Part shown: piece by piece, positions 28,510 to 36,331 of the stretch
How the letters are laid out: the number at the start of each line of letters is the position of its first letter
Numbering within the stretch: the stretch's first letter is position 1
Source of the DNA: Actinomadura sp. NAK00032
Lineage (GTDB): Bacteria > Actinomycetota > Actinomycetes > Streptosporangiales > Streptosporangiaceae
DNA length: 64,000 bases
Assembly: GCF_013364275.1 (NCBI RefSeq)
Contig: NZ_CP054932.1
Coordinates: forward strand, 4,216,001-4,280,000
Direction: 5' to 3'
Program-made: the position numbers and the translations under genes
The notes under the pieces: generated by a model
Database searches by the model: none
What the model saw: only the letters and a program-made list of their open reading frames with translations
What the model was told of the DNA's origin: nothing

Positions 28510-29289
28510 ATGTCCGGCTCCTCCGCGAACTTGGAACTACGAGAGGTGACCGTCCGCTTCGCCGGGCTGGTCGCCCTGGACGAAGTGTCCCTCTCCGCGC
28601 CGCAGGGCCGGGTCACCGGCGTGATCGGCCCCAACGGCGCCGGCAAGACGACCCTCTTCAACGTGGTGTGCGGCTTCGTCCGGCCGGTGTCGGGCGAGGT
28701 CCGCTGGCGCGGCCGGGTCCTCGGCCGGCACCGGCCGCACGACCTGACGCGGCTCGGCGTCGCCCGGACCCTGCAGGGCCTCGGGCTCTTCCCCGGGCTC
28801 ACCGTCCTGGAGAACGTGATGGTCGGCGCCGACCGGCACGCCAGGGCCGGGTTCTGGTCCGGGCTCCTCGCGCTGCCGCGCGGCGACCGCGACGAGGCCG
28901 CGCTGCGCGAGCGGGCGCTGGCCCGCCTCGCCGAACTGGGCGTGGAAGGGGAGGCCCACCGGCTGTCCGGGCAGCTGCCCTACGGCGTGCAGAAGCGGGT
29001 CGCGCTGGCGCGGGCGCTGGTGGCCGAGCCCGACCTGCTGCTGCTGGACGAGCCCGCCGCCGGGCTCTCGGCGACGGAGATGGACGAGCTGGCCGAGCTG
29101 ATCCGCGGGCTGCGCGGCGGCCCGGCGGTCGTCCTCGTCGAGCACCACATGGACCTCGTGATGAACGTCTGCGACCAGGTCGTGGTGCTGGACTTCGGCA
29201 AGGTCATCGCGAGCGGGGCGCCCGCGGAGGTCCGCGACGACCCCGCCGTCCTCGACGCCTACCTCGGCGAGGAGGTCGCGGGTGCTTGA
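28510..29289 (+). CDS. livG: Branched-chain-type ABC importer ATPase (LivG-like)
   Basis: 259 residues; GGCGAGGTGAGG precedes the ATG. It is a complete ABC ATPase: Walker A GPNGAGKTT near residue 42, a signature-like segment SGQLPYGVQKRVALARAL (SGQLPYG in place of LSGGQ, usual for LivG), Walker B LLLLDEPAAGLS and the H-loop VEHHMDLVM. The LivG feature of an extended insert between Walker A and the signature is visible (HDLTRLGVARTLQGLGLFPG). It is the first gene of a five-gene operon with LivF (8-nt overlap), LivH, LivM and LivK. With the acyl-CoA ligase under the same operators, the cargo may be an organic acid rather than an amino acid. Confidence 0.88.
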   Translation: MSGSSANLELREVTVRFAGLVALDEVSLSAPQGRVTGVIGPNGAGKTTLFNVVCGFVRPVSGEVRWRGRVLGRHRPHDLTRLGVARTLQGLGLFPGLTVLENVMVGADRHARAGFWSGLLALPRGDRDEAALRERALARLAELGVEGEAHRLSGQLPYGVQKRVALARALVAEPDLLLLDEPAAGLSATEMDELAELIRGLRGGPAVVLVEHHMDLVMNVCDQVVVLDFGKVIASGAPAEVRDDPAVLDAYLGEEVAGA

Positions 29290-29989
29290 GGTGAAGGGGC
29301 TCACCGTCCACTACGGGGCCGTCCGCGCGCTCGGCGGCGTGGACCTGTCGGTGGACGAGGGCTCGGTGACCGCGGTGCTCGGCGCCAACGGCGCCGGGAA
29401 GACCACCCTGCTGCGCACCGTCTCCGGGCTGCTGCGGCCGAGGGCGGGCCGCGTCGAGCTGGACGGCAGGGACCTCACCCGGCTGCCGGTCGAGGACATC
29501 GTCCGGCTCGGGGTCGCGCACGTCCCGCAGAGCGGCGGCGTCATCACCGAGCTGACCGTCGAGGACAACCTGCGGCTCGGCGGGCTGTGGCGGCGCGACC
29601 GCGCCGCGCTGGCCCGCCGCGTCGCCGAGATGTACGCGCTGTTCCCGCCGCTCGCCGAGCGCCGGGCGCGGACCGCCGCCACCCTGTCCGGGGGCGAGCG
29701 GCAGATGCTCGCGCTGGCCCGCGCGCTCACCGGCGCGCCCCGGCTGCTGCTGGTCGACGAGCCGTCCCTCGGCCTGGCGCCGCGCGTGGTCGCCCAGCTG
29801 ATGGCCGTGCTGCGCCGGCTGTGCGACGAGGACGGGCGCACCGTCCTGCTCGTCGAGCAGAACGCCCGCAGCGCGCTGTCGGTCGCCGACCGCGCGATCG
29901 TCCTGGACCTCGGCGCGGTCGTCGCGGCCGAGCCCGCCGCGACCCTCGCCGCCGACGACCGCCTCCGCCACGCCTACCTGGGGTTCTGA
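29282..29989 (+). CDS. livF: Branched-chain-type ABC importer ATPase (LivF-like)
   Basis: 235 residues with a GTG start at 29282 overlapping the end of livG by 8 nt (translational coupling). Walker A GANGAGKTTLLR near residue 38, signature LSGGERQMLALARAL, Walker B LLLVDEPSLGLAP and the H-loop VEQNARSALSVADRAIVLD are all intact. The length and the short, compact build are those of LivF, the second ATPase of the HAAT importer family. Its stop overlaps the start of the LivH permease by 1 nt in an ATGA-like junction. Confidence 0.88.
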   Translation: MLEVKGLTVHYGAVRALGGVDLSVDEGSVTAVLGANGAGKTTLLRTVSGLLRPRAGRVELDGRDLTRLPVEDIVRLGVAHVPQSGGVITELTVEDNLRLGGLWRRDRAALARRVAEMYALFPPLAERRARTAATLSGGERQMLALARALTGAPRLLLVDEPSLGLAPRVVAQLMAVLRRLCDEDGRTVLLVEQNARSALSVADRAIVLDLGAVVAAEPAATLAADDRLRHAYLGF

Positions 29990-30867
29990 TGGTGCGCTTC
30001 ATCAATCTCACGCTCGCCGGCATCACCTCCGGCATGGTGTTCGCGGCCGTCGCGCTCGCACTGGTGCTGATCTGGCGGGCCACCCGCGTCGTGAACTTCG
30101 CGCAGGGCGGGATGCTGATGTTCACGACGTTCCTCGCCTGGAGCGTCATCGACCGCGGCGGCTCCTACTGGCTGGCGCTCGGCGTCGCGCTCGCGTCCGG
30201 GCTGGTGCTCGGCGCGGTCATCGAGCGGGTCGTGGTCCGCCCGGTGGAGAACAAACCGCCGCTGAACGCCGTCATCGTCACGCTCGGCCTGTACGTGCTG
30301 CTGCAGGCGGGCGCCGGGATGATCTGGGGCGACACACCCCACTCCTACCCGCCCGCGTTCACGATCAAGGGGCTGTCGGTCGCCGGGACGCGGCTGCTGC
30401 TGTCCCCGTTCGACCTGTTCGTCATCGGCGCCGTCGCCGCGGTGATGGTGCTGCTGACGCTGCTGTTCGTCCGCACCGACCTCGGCCTGCGGCTGCGCGC
30501 GTCGGCGTTCGGGCCGGAGATCGCCCGGCTGCAGGGGGTCCGCGTCGGCCGGATGCTCACCCTCGGGTGGGCGCTCGCCGCGCTCGTCGGGTCGCTCGCC
30601 GGGGTGCTGATCGCCCCGTCGGTGTTCGTCGGCCCCGCCCAGTTCGACGCGATGCTCGTCTTCGGGTTCACCGCGGCGGTCATCGGCGGGCTGGACAGCC
30701 CGGCCGGCGCCGTCACCGGCGGGCTGCTGCTCGGCTGCGCGCTCAGCTACGTCTCCGGCTACGTCAGCTCCGACCTCGTCACGTTCGGGGCGCTCGCGGC
30801 GCTCATCACCGTGCTGATGGTCAGACCCAACGGCCTGTTCTCGGCGAGCACGGCGAGAAGGGTGTGA
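29989..30867 (+). CDS. livH: Branched-chain-type ABC importer permease (LivH-like)
   Basis: 292 residues; ATG 29989 overlaps the livF stop. About eight membrane spans. Typical phrases: TLAGITSGMVFAAVALALVL at the N-terminus, ATRVVNFAQGGMLMF (the conserved 'NFAQG' element), ERVVVRPVENKPPLNAVIVT and the cytoplasmic EAA-like loop ASAFGPEIARLQGVRVGRML. The C-terminus VRPNGLFS is the common LivH ending. It forms the transmembrane channel with LivM and receives solute from the LivK-like lipoprotein. Confidence 0.88.
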   Translation: MVRFINLTLAGITSGMVFAAVALALVLIWRATRVVNFAQGGMLMFTTFLAWSVIDRGGSYWLALGVALASGLVLGAVIERVVVRPVENKPPLNAVIVTLGLYVLLQAGAGMIWGDTPHSYPPAFTIKGLSVAGTRLLLSPFDLFVIGAVAAVMVLLTLLFVRTDLGLRLRASAFGPEIARLQGVRVGRMLTLGWALAALVGSLAGVLIAPSVFVGPAQFDAMLVFGFTAAVIGGLDSPAGAVTGGLLLGCALSYVSGYVSSDLVTFGALAALITVLMVRPNGLFSASTARRV

Positions 30868-30871
30868 CGCG

Positions 30872-32056
30872 GTGGACACCGTCCTGAACCTGCTGCGCCG
30901 CTCGACGCTCACCCGGCACACCGCCGGCGCCCTCGCCGCGCTCGCCGCCCTGTACTTCCTGACGACGGCCGTCGGCCCCTACCGGGACCTGCAGATCGCG
31001 CAGGTCGGCTACCTCACCTGCGCCGTCGCCGGCCTCACCGTGCTGACCGGGCTCGGCGGCCAGATCTCGCTCGGGCACGGCGCGTTCATGGCCGTCGGCG
31101 CCTACACCGCCGCCCTCGTCATCGGGCACTGGGGCTGGCCGCTCGCCGCCGTCCTCGCGGCGGCGGCCGGCGTCACCGCCGTCGCGGGCGTGCTGGTCGG
31201 CGCGGTCGCCGCCCGGCTGCACGGCCCCTACCTGGCGGGCGCCACCCTCGCGTTCGCCGTCGGGCTGCCCGGCCTCGCCAACTACGCACCGCTCACCGAC
31301 CTGCTCGGCGGGCAGAACGGGCTGACGCTCCTCCCGCCGGTCCCGCCCGAGTCGCTCGGCGCGACGTTCCCGCTGGAGCGCTGGCAGGCGTGGATCTCCT
31401 GCCTCGGCGCCGTCATCACGCTGTTCCTGCTCGCCAACCTCACCCGCGGCCGGTTCGGCCGGACGCTGCGGGCCAGCCGCGACGACGAGATCGCCGCCGC
31501 GCTCAGCGGGGTCCGCGTCGCCCGGCTGCGGATCGCCGCGACGGTCGTCTCGGCCGCCTGCGCCGGCCTCGGCGGCGGGCTGCTCGCGGTGGTCGCGACG
31601 CTGGCCGCGCCGGGCGCGTTCCCGCTCACGCTGTCCCTCCAGCTGATCGCCGCGATCATCATCGGCGGCCTCGGCAGCCTGGCCGGGGCCGTGTGGGGCG
31701 CGCTGATCCTGGTGTACGTGCCGACGTGGGCGTCCGACCTGTCGTCCTCGTCCGGCCTGTCGCACAACATCGCCTCCAACCTGCCCCTCGCCGTCTACGG
31801 CCTCGTCCTCATCGTGGTGACGCTGGCCTTCCCGCGCGGACTCCAGGGAGGGCTCCGCGGCATCGGCGGCGCCGTCCGGCGCCGCGCGCACGTCCGGCGC
31901 GACCGAGCTCCCGGGCCGCGCGGTTCCGCATCGACCGACACATCGGGGCCCACCACCACGCACCCAGGAGGAGCAGATGAAGCGACTGCGGACCAGGGCG
32001 CTCGCCGTGATGACCGCGGCGAGCCTGGCGATCGCGGCGAGCGGCTGCGGCGGTGA
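30872..32056 (+). CDS. livM: Branched-chain-type ABC importer permease (LivM-like)
   Basis: 394 residues from a GTG at 30872, four nt after the livH stop. The permease core includes GGQISLGHGAFMAVGAYTAA (conserved LivM 'SLGHGAFM'), LHGPYLAGATLAFAVGLPG, a loop RFGRTLRASRDDEIAAALSG and the terminal LVVLIVVTLAFPRGLQG-like end. The body should end around nt 31,870. The frame then continues for about 60 Arg/Gly/Thr-rich residues into the start of the livK gene, an 80-nt overlap. That tail is not expected in the family; a missed stop through a sequencing indel or a genuine late stop are both possible. Confidence 0.85.
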   Translation: MDTVLNLLRRSTLTRHTAGALAALAALYFLTTAVGPYRDLQIAQVGYLTCAVAGLTVLTGLGGQISLGHGAFMAVGAYTAALVIGHWGWPLAAVLAAAAGVTAVAGVLVGAVAARLHGPYLAGATLAFAVGLPGLANYAPLTDLLGGQNGLTLLPPVPPESLGATFPLERWQAWISCLGAVITLFLLANLTRGRFGRTLRASRDDEIAAALSGVRVARLRIAATVVSAACAGLGGGLLAVVATLAAPGAFPLTLSLQLIAAIIIGGLGSLAGAVWGALILVYVPTWASDLSSSSGLSHNIASNLPLAVYGLVLIVVTLAFPRGLQGGLRGIGGAVRRRAHVRRDRAPGPRGSASTDTSGPTTTHPGGADEATADQGARRDDRGEPGDRGERLRR

Positions 32057-33287
32057 CGGCGGGGACGGCGGCTCGGCGGCGCCCGGCGTCACCGCCACCA
32101 CCGTCACCATCGGCAGCCACCAGCCGCTGACCGGCCCGGCCGCGCCCGGGTACAGCGCCAACTCCGCGGCGTCCAAGGCGTTCTTCGACTACGTCAACGC
32201 CAACGGCGGCGTCAACGGCCGCAAGATCGTCTACAAGTACGTGGACGACGCCTACAACCCGACGCAGACCGTCAGCGTGACGCAGAAGCTCGTCCTCCAG
32301 GACAAGGTCTTCGCGATCTTCAACGGGCTGGGCACCCCCACCCACTCCAAGGTCGTCGACTACCTCAACGCCCAGCGCGTGCCCGACCTGTTCGTCGCGT
32401 CCGGCTGCGGCTGCTGGGACGAGCCGCGGAAGCACCCGCAGACGTTCGGCTGGCAGGTCGACTACATCCGCGAGGGCAAGATCCTCGGCGACCACATCAA
32501 GAAGACGTTCGCCGGCAAGAAGGTCGCCTACTTCTTCCAGAACGACGACTTCGGCCAGGACGGCGTGAAGGGCCTCGACAAGTACATCCCCAAGGCCGAC
32601 GTGGTGTCCCGGCAGTCCTACCAGCCGGGCAGCACCGACATCGGCGCGCAGGCCCAGGCGATCGCGCAGTCCAAGGCCGACGTGGTCGTGCTGTTCAGCA
32701 TCCCGACCTACACCGCGCTGTTCCGGCTCGCCGCGCTGAAGCTGAACTACAAGCCGACGTTCGTCGTCAGCAACGTCGGGTCCGACCCGATCACCCTCAC
32801 CGGGCTGCTGGAGAGCTTCGCCAAGAAGGGCGGCGCCGAGGTCAAGGGCAGCCCGCTCATCCAGGGCATGATCACCGACGGGTACCTGGCGGCGCCCGGC
32901 GACGCCTCCAACAGCTGGACGCAGCTGTTCAAGAAGATCCACGCCCAGTACATCCCGAAGCTGCCCTTCAACGGCAACATCGTCTACGGGATGTCGGTCG
33001 CCTACACGTTCGTGCAGGCGCTGCAGGCGGCCGGGAAGGACCCGACCCGCAAGGGCCTCGTCGAGGCGCTGGAGAAGTCGCACTTCACCGGGCCCGGCGT
33101 CGTCCCGTTCGCCTACAGCAAGGAGTCGCACGCCGGGTACACCGGCGCGGTGATCGGAAAGATCCAGGGCGAGAACGTCGTGCCCGAGGGGCAGCCGCTC
33201 ACCACCGACGACGGCGACGGGCCGATCCAGCCCTACACGGCGCCGCAGCCGCAGGCGCCCGCCAACGGGATCCCCGCCGCCGGCTGA
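31977..33287 (+). CDS. livK: Branched-chain-type solute-binding lipoprotein (LivK-like)
   Basis: 436 residues with AGGAGGAG 7 nt before the ATG. The signal peptide MKRLRTRALAVMTAASLAIA ends in the lipobox AASGC, giving a lipidated Cys24. The mature part is a type I periplasmic-binding protein (leucine/amide-binding, Peripla_BP_6): TIGSHQPLTGPAAPGYSAN, VNANGGVNGRKIVYKYVDDA and YFFQNDDFGQDGVKGLDKYI are hallmarks of the family. Its length (about 410 mature) is longer than LivJ/K and is usual for actinobacterial organic-acid or amide binders. It is the last gene of the importer operon, followed by a 15-bp hairpin. The ligand is unknown; the context suggests a carboxylate. Confidence 0.9.
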   Translation: MKRLRTRALAVMTAASLAIAASGCGGDGGDGGSAAPGVTATTVTIGSHQPLTGPAAPGYSANSAASKAFFDYVNANGGVNGRKIVYKYVDDAYNPTQTVSVTQKLVLQDKVFAIFNGLGTPTHSKVVDYLNAQRVPDLFVASGCGCWDEPRKHPQTFGWQVDYIREGKILGDHIKKTFAGKKVAYFFQNDDFGQDGVKGLDKYIPKADVVSRQSYQPGSTDIGAQAQAIAQSKADVVVLFSIPTYTALFRLAALKLNYKPTFVVSNVGSDPITLTGLLESFAKKGGAEVKGSPLIQGMITDGYLAAPGDASNSWTQLFKKIHAQYIPKLPFNGNIVYGMSVAYTFVQALQAAGKDPTRKGLVEALEKSHFTGPGVVPFAYSKESHAGYTGAVIGKIQGENVVPEGQPLTTDDGDGPIQPYTAPQPQAPANGIPAAG

Positions 33288-33298
33288 CGGGCGGTGCC

Positions 33299-33341
33299 GC
33301 CGCCGTCCCGCGCGACCGCCCCACCGGCGCGGGACGGCGGC
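33299..33341. terminator. 15-bp hairpin closing the Liv operon
   Basis: GCCGCCGTCCCGCGC (33299-33313) pairs perfectly with GCGCGGGACGGCGGC (33327-33341), loop 13 nt. It lies 11 nt past the livK stop and 31 nt before the end of the convergent DeoR gene. Confidence 0.75.
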
Positions 33342-33372
33342 CCCGGGGGCACCGGCCCGGGCCCGGACGAGC

Positions 33373-34134
33373 TCAGGCCCGGACGATCTCCGGCCCGGCG
33401 GCGGCGAGGTCGGCGGCGAGGTCGGTGTCCAGCCCGGTGTCGGTGATCAGCACGTCGATGTCGGCCAGCCCGCCGAACCGCACCAGGTGGTCGTGCCCGA
33501 TCTTGGTGCGGTCGGCGAGCAGCACCCGCCGCCGGGACGAGGCGATCATCGCCCGCTTCACCGCCGCCTCCGCCTGGTCGGAGGTGGTCAGCCCGCGCTC
33601 GACCGAGCAGCCGTTGGTCGCCATGAACGCCACGTCCACCCACAGGTCGGCGAGCGGCCGCAGCACCCAGTCGTCGACCGTGGCGAGCGTCCGGCCGCGG
33701 ACCCGGCCGCCCAGGATGATCACGGTCAGGTTGGCGCGGGTGGCCAGCACCGCGGCGTGCGGCGGCGAGTTCACGATCACGGTCAGCTCGCGGTCGGCCG
33801 GCAGCAGCTGGACGAACCGGGCCGTGCTCGTGCCCGCGTCCACGATGATCGACCCCTCGGCGGGCAGCTCCGCCAGCGCGGCCTTGGCGATGCGCTGCTT
33901 CTCCTCGGTCATCACCGCGTCCCGCGCCGCCAGCTCCGGCTCGAACCCGAGCCGCTCCACCGGCATCGCGCCGCCGTGCACCCGGCGGATCGTGCCGGCC
34001 CGCTCCAGGACGGTCAGGTCCCGGCGGATCGTCTCGGTCGTGACCGAGAACTCCTCCGACAGCGCGACCACGTCCACCCGGCCCTTCGAGCGCGCCAGCG
34101 CAAGGATCGCCTGCTGCCGTTCCTCGGCGTACAT
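33373..34134 (-). CDS. DeoR-family repressor of the polyol PTS operon
   Basis: 253 residues. The N-terminal winged HTH is exact for DeoR proteins: YAEERQQAILALARSKGRVD, then EEFSVTTETIRRDLTVLERA, then GTIRRVHGGAM. The C-terminal DeoRC sensor has IIVDAGTSTARFVQLLP, the sugar-phosphate isomerase-like 'D.GT.T' motif, and CSVERGLTTSDQAEAAVKRAM. Such regulators sense phosphorylated sugars. It is the last gene of the minus-strand PTS operon (38516 to 33373), 37 nt after HPr, and is likely to regulate its own operon. Confidence 0.88.
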   Translation of the reverse strand: MYAEERQQAILALARSKGRVDVVALSEEFSVTTETIRRDLTVLERAGTIRRVHGGAMPVERLGFEPELAARDAVMTEEKQRIAKAALAELPAEGSIIVDAGTSTARFVQLLPADRELTVIVNSPPHAAVLATRANLTVIILGGRVRGRTLATVDDWVLRPLADLWVDVAFMATNGCSVERGLTTSDQAEAAVKRAMIASSRRRVLLADRTKIGHDHLVRFGGLADIDVLITDTGLDTDLAADLAAAGPEIVRA

Positions 34135-34171
34135 GACCGTCCCATCCGTCCCGCGTCAGTCCCGTGCCGCG

Positions 34172-34477
34172 TCAGTCCCGTCCCGCCCCATTGTGGCGGG
34201 TGCCGGGCTCCTCGGCGTCCAGGTCGCGGGCGAGCAGGCCGGCCAGCTCGTCCAGGGCCGCGGCGGCGCCGTCGCCCTCGGCCGACAGCGTCACCTCCGT
34301 CCCCTGCGCGACGCCCAGCGACAGCACGCCGAGGATGCTGCTCGCCGGGACGGGCGCGCGGTCGCCGACCCGGATGGACACCGGGACGGCCTGCCGGGCG
34401 GCGGTGCGCACGAAGATCTGCGCGGGCCGGGCGTGCAGGCCCTGCGCCGAGGCGATGACGACGCTGCGTTCGGGCAT
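34172..34477 (-). CDS. ptsH: HPr phosphocarrier protein
   Basis: 101 residues from the ATG at 34477 with GAAGGAG 7 nt upstream. The active site is SAQGLHARPAQIFV, with the phosphorylated His in 'GLHARPA'. The Ser-regulatory region appears as PASSILGVLSLGVAQGTEVT, containing the Ser that HPr kinase modifies in firmicutes; actinomycetes usually lack that kinase. It shuttles phosphate from EI to the EIIA of this operon. EI (ptsI) is not present in the window, so a general EI must serve it. Having a dedicated HPr inside a sugar-specific operon is notable. Confidence 0.9.
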   Translation of the reverse strand: MPERSVVIASAQGLHARPAQIFVRTAARQAVPVSIRVGDRAPVPASSILGVLSLGVAQGTEVTLSAEGDGAAAALDELAGLLARDLDAEEPGTRHNGAGRD

Positions 34478-34488
34478 GGCGTGCTCCT

Positions 34489-35529
34489 TCAGGGCTCGAT
34501 CGTGACCTTGATGGCCGCGCCCCGGGTGACCAGGTCCAGGGCGTCGTGCAGCGCGTCCAGCGGGAGCCGGTGGGTGAGGAGGTCCTCGACCTGCACCCGT
34601 CCGGACCCGATCAGCTCCAGTGCGCGCGCGTTGTGCGCGGGGCTCGACCCGTTCGCGCCGACCAGCGACAGCTCCCGGTAGTGGACACGGTTGGCGTCGA
34701 CGGAGATCACCGGGTCGTCCTTCGGCAGCCCGCCGAACAGGCTGACCCGGCCGCCCGGCGCCATCAGCCGCTGCGCCCGCTCCTGCGCGGCGCCGGACGC
34801 GGCGGCGGTGATCGCGACGTCGGCGCCGCGCCCGCCGGTGCGCGCGAGCACCTCCGCGACCGGGTCGGCGACGCCCGCGTCGATCGCGGCGTCCGGCTTG
34901 ACCAGCGCGGCGGCCTGGTGCAGCCGCTCGGCGTTGACCTCGACGAGGAACACCCGGGCGGCGCCGCGGGCCCGCGCGACCCGCACGTGCAGGCAGCCGA
35001 CCGGGCCCGAACCGAACACCACGACGTCGTCGCCCTCGCCGACCCGCGCCAGCTCCTGGCCGTTGAGGACGCAGGCGAGCGGCTCGGCCACCGACGCCTC
35101 GGCGAACGAGACGCCGTCCGGGATCCGGTTCACCCCGTCCACCGCGAGCACCTTCGCCGGGACGATCATGTACTCGGCGAAGCCGCCGTCGTAGTGGTAC
35201 CCCATCGACTCCTGCGCGGTGCAGACCGTCCGGCGGCCGCGCCGGCACTCCGCGCAGGCGCCGTCGGGGATCGCGGCGATGACCTGGACGCGGTCGCCCG
35301 CCGCCCAGCCCGCGACGCCGGCGCCGGCCTCGGCCACCTCGCCGGCGATCTCGTGGCCCATCACCCGCGGCGGCACGATGTGGTGGTGCCCGAAGCGGGA
35401 GATCTTGACATCGGTCCCGCAGGTCGAGCAGTTCCGGACGCGGATCTTCAGTTCGCCGGGACCGGGCGCCGGCTCGGGCGCGTCCTCCAGCCGGATGTCG
35501 CCGGGGGCGTAGAAACGGGCGACCTTCAT
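34489..35529 (-). CDS. Zinc-dependent MDR dehydrogenase, probable polyol-phosphate dehydrogenase
   Basis: 346 residues. The ATG at 35529 overlaps the last bases of the EIIA gene. Zn-MDR features: catalytic zinc ligands around NCSTCGTDVKISRFGHH and VMGHEIAGEV, the structural-zinc Cys cluster CAECRRGRRTVC, and the Rossmann motif VVVFGSGPVGCLHVRVARAR near residue 165. Proteins of this type include sorbitol dehydrogenase, galactitol-1-phosphate 5-dehydrogenase (GatD) and arabitol-phosphate dehydrogenases. Embedded between PTS EIIA and HPr, it probably oxidises the polyol phosphate delivered by the transporter to a ketose phosphate, taking the place of MtlD. The exact polyol cannot be read. Confidence 0.85.
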   Translation of the reverse strand: MKVARFYAPGDIRLEDAPEPAPGPGELKIRVRNCSTCGTDVKISRFGHHHIVPPRVMGHEIAGEVAEAGAGVAGWAAGDRVQVIAAIPDGACAECRRGRRTVCTAQESMGYHYDGGFAEYMIVPAKVLAVDGVNRIPDGVSFAEASVAEPLACVLNGQELARVGEGDDVVVFGSGPVGCLHVRVARARGAARVFLVEVNAERLHQAAALVKPDAAIDAGVADPVAEVLARTGGRGADVAITAAASGAAQERAQRLMAPGGRVSLFGGLPKDDPVISVDANRVHYRELSLVGANGSSPAHNARALELIGSGRVQVEDLLTHRLPLDALHDALDLVTRGAAIKVTIEP

Positions 35530-36014
35530 ACGGTGTGTCCTTGTCCTGTCGGTCGGTGGTGGTCGGGCTGCGGGGCGAGCAGCGCGAGGACGTGCTCGGG
35601 CTCGGCGGCCTCGCGCAGCGCGCGGGCCCGGCCGGGGTCCATGAGGATCTCGGCCAGCTCGGCGAGGATCTCCATGTGCCCGCCGCCCCGCGCGGCGATC
35701 GCGATGCACACGGTCACCGGGTGGCCGTTCCAGTCGGTCCCCTCGGGGAACCGGACGACGGCGAGGGCGTCGCGCAGGATCAGGCCGCGGCTCTCGTTGG
35801 TGCCGTGCGGGATGGCCACGCCCTCGCCGAGGTAGGTGGAGACCGAGCGCTCCCGCTCCAGCATCGCCTCGACGTAGCCGGGCTCGACGGCCCCGGCGTC
35901 CACCAGGACCCGCCCGCAGATCCGGACGGCCTCGTCGCGGCCGGCGGCGCGGGCGTCCAGCCGGATCGCCTCCGGCGCCAGCAGGGCCGCGGCCCGGTCA
36001 GGCACCGACCTCAC
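35526..36014 (-). CDS. PTS EIIA component, mannitol/fructitol type (MtlF-like)
   Basis: 162 residues. GTG 36014 is chosen because AAGGA lies 5 nt upstream; it overlaps the EIIB gene by 17 nt, and GTG 36005 is a possible alternative. The phosphoacceptor is the His of STYLGEGVAIPHGTNESRG. The conserved VCIAIAARGGGHMEILAELA, with its second His, follows. The fold is the PTS_EIIA_2 (fructose/mannitol) type. It relays phosphate from HPr to the adjacent EIIB. Confidence 0.88.
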   Translation of the reverse strand: MRSVPDRAAALLAPEAIRLDARAAGRDEAVRICGRVLVDAGAVEPGYVEAMLERERSVSTYLGEGVAIPHGTNESRGLILRDALAVVRFPEGTDWNGHPVTVCIAIAARGGGHMEILAELAEILMDPGRARALREAAEPEHVLALLAPQPDHHRPTGQGHTV

Positions 36015-36297
36015 CGCCGTCCTTGATCGCCTTGACCAGCCGGTCCACGGCGGGGTCGCCGATGTAGACCTCGAAGGTGACGACCGGGGCGTCCCCGGCG
36101 CCGCGCCGGGCGCGGTCGGCGAGCCCGGCGTGGGTGACGACCACGTCGGCGTCGCCGGGGATCGCGTCGACGGGCGTGTGCTCGACGGTCACGTCGCTCT
36201 TCTTCAGCGCCTTGCGGAGCTGCCCGGCCAGCATGACGCTGCTGCCCATTCCGGCGTCGCAGGCGATGACGAGCTTGCGGATGTCCTTGCCGTTCAT
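35998..36297 (-). CDS. PTS EIIB component, mannitol-type
   Basis: 99 residues from the ATG at 36297 (GAAGG upstream); ATG 36315 is in frame but lacks a site. The phosphocysteine loop is LVIACDAGMGSSVMLAGQLR, with the catalytic Cys and the GMGSS P-loop typical of MtlA EIIB. It is a stand-alone domain here, whereas E. coli MtlA fuses C, B and A; this is a split arrangement. It transfers phosphate to the polyol bound by EIIC. Confidence 0.9.
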   Translation of the reverse strand: MNGKDIRKLVIACDAGMGSSVMLAGQLRKALKKSDVTVEHTPVDAIPGDADVVVTHAGLADRARRGAGDAPVVTFEVYIGDPAVDRLVKAIKDGGEVGA

Positions 36298-36331
36298 GGT
36301 GGGTGTGCCTTCCATCGGACGGGGTGGGGGG

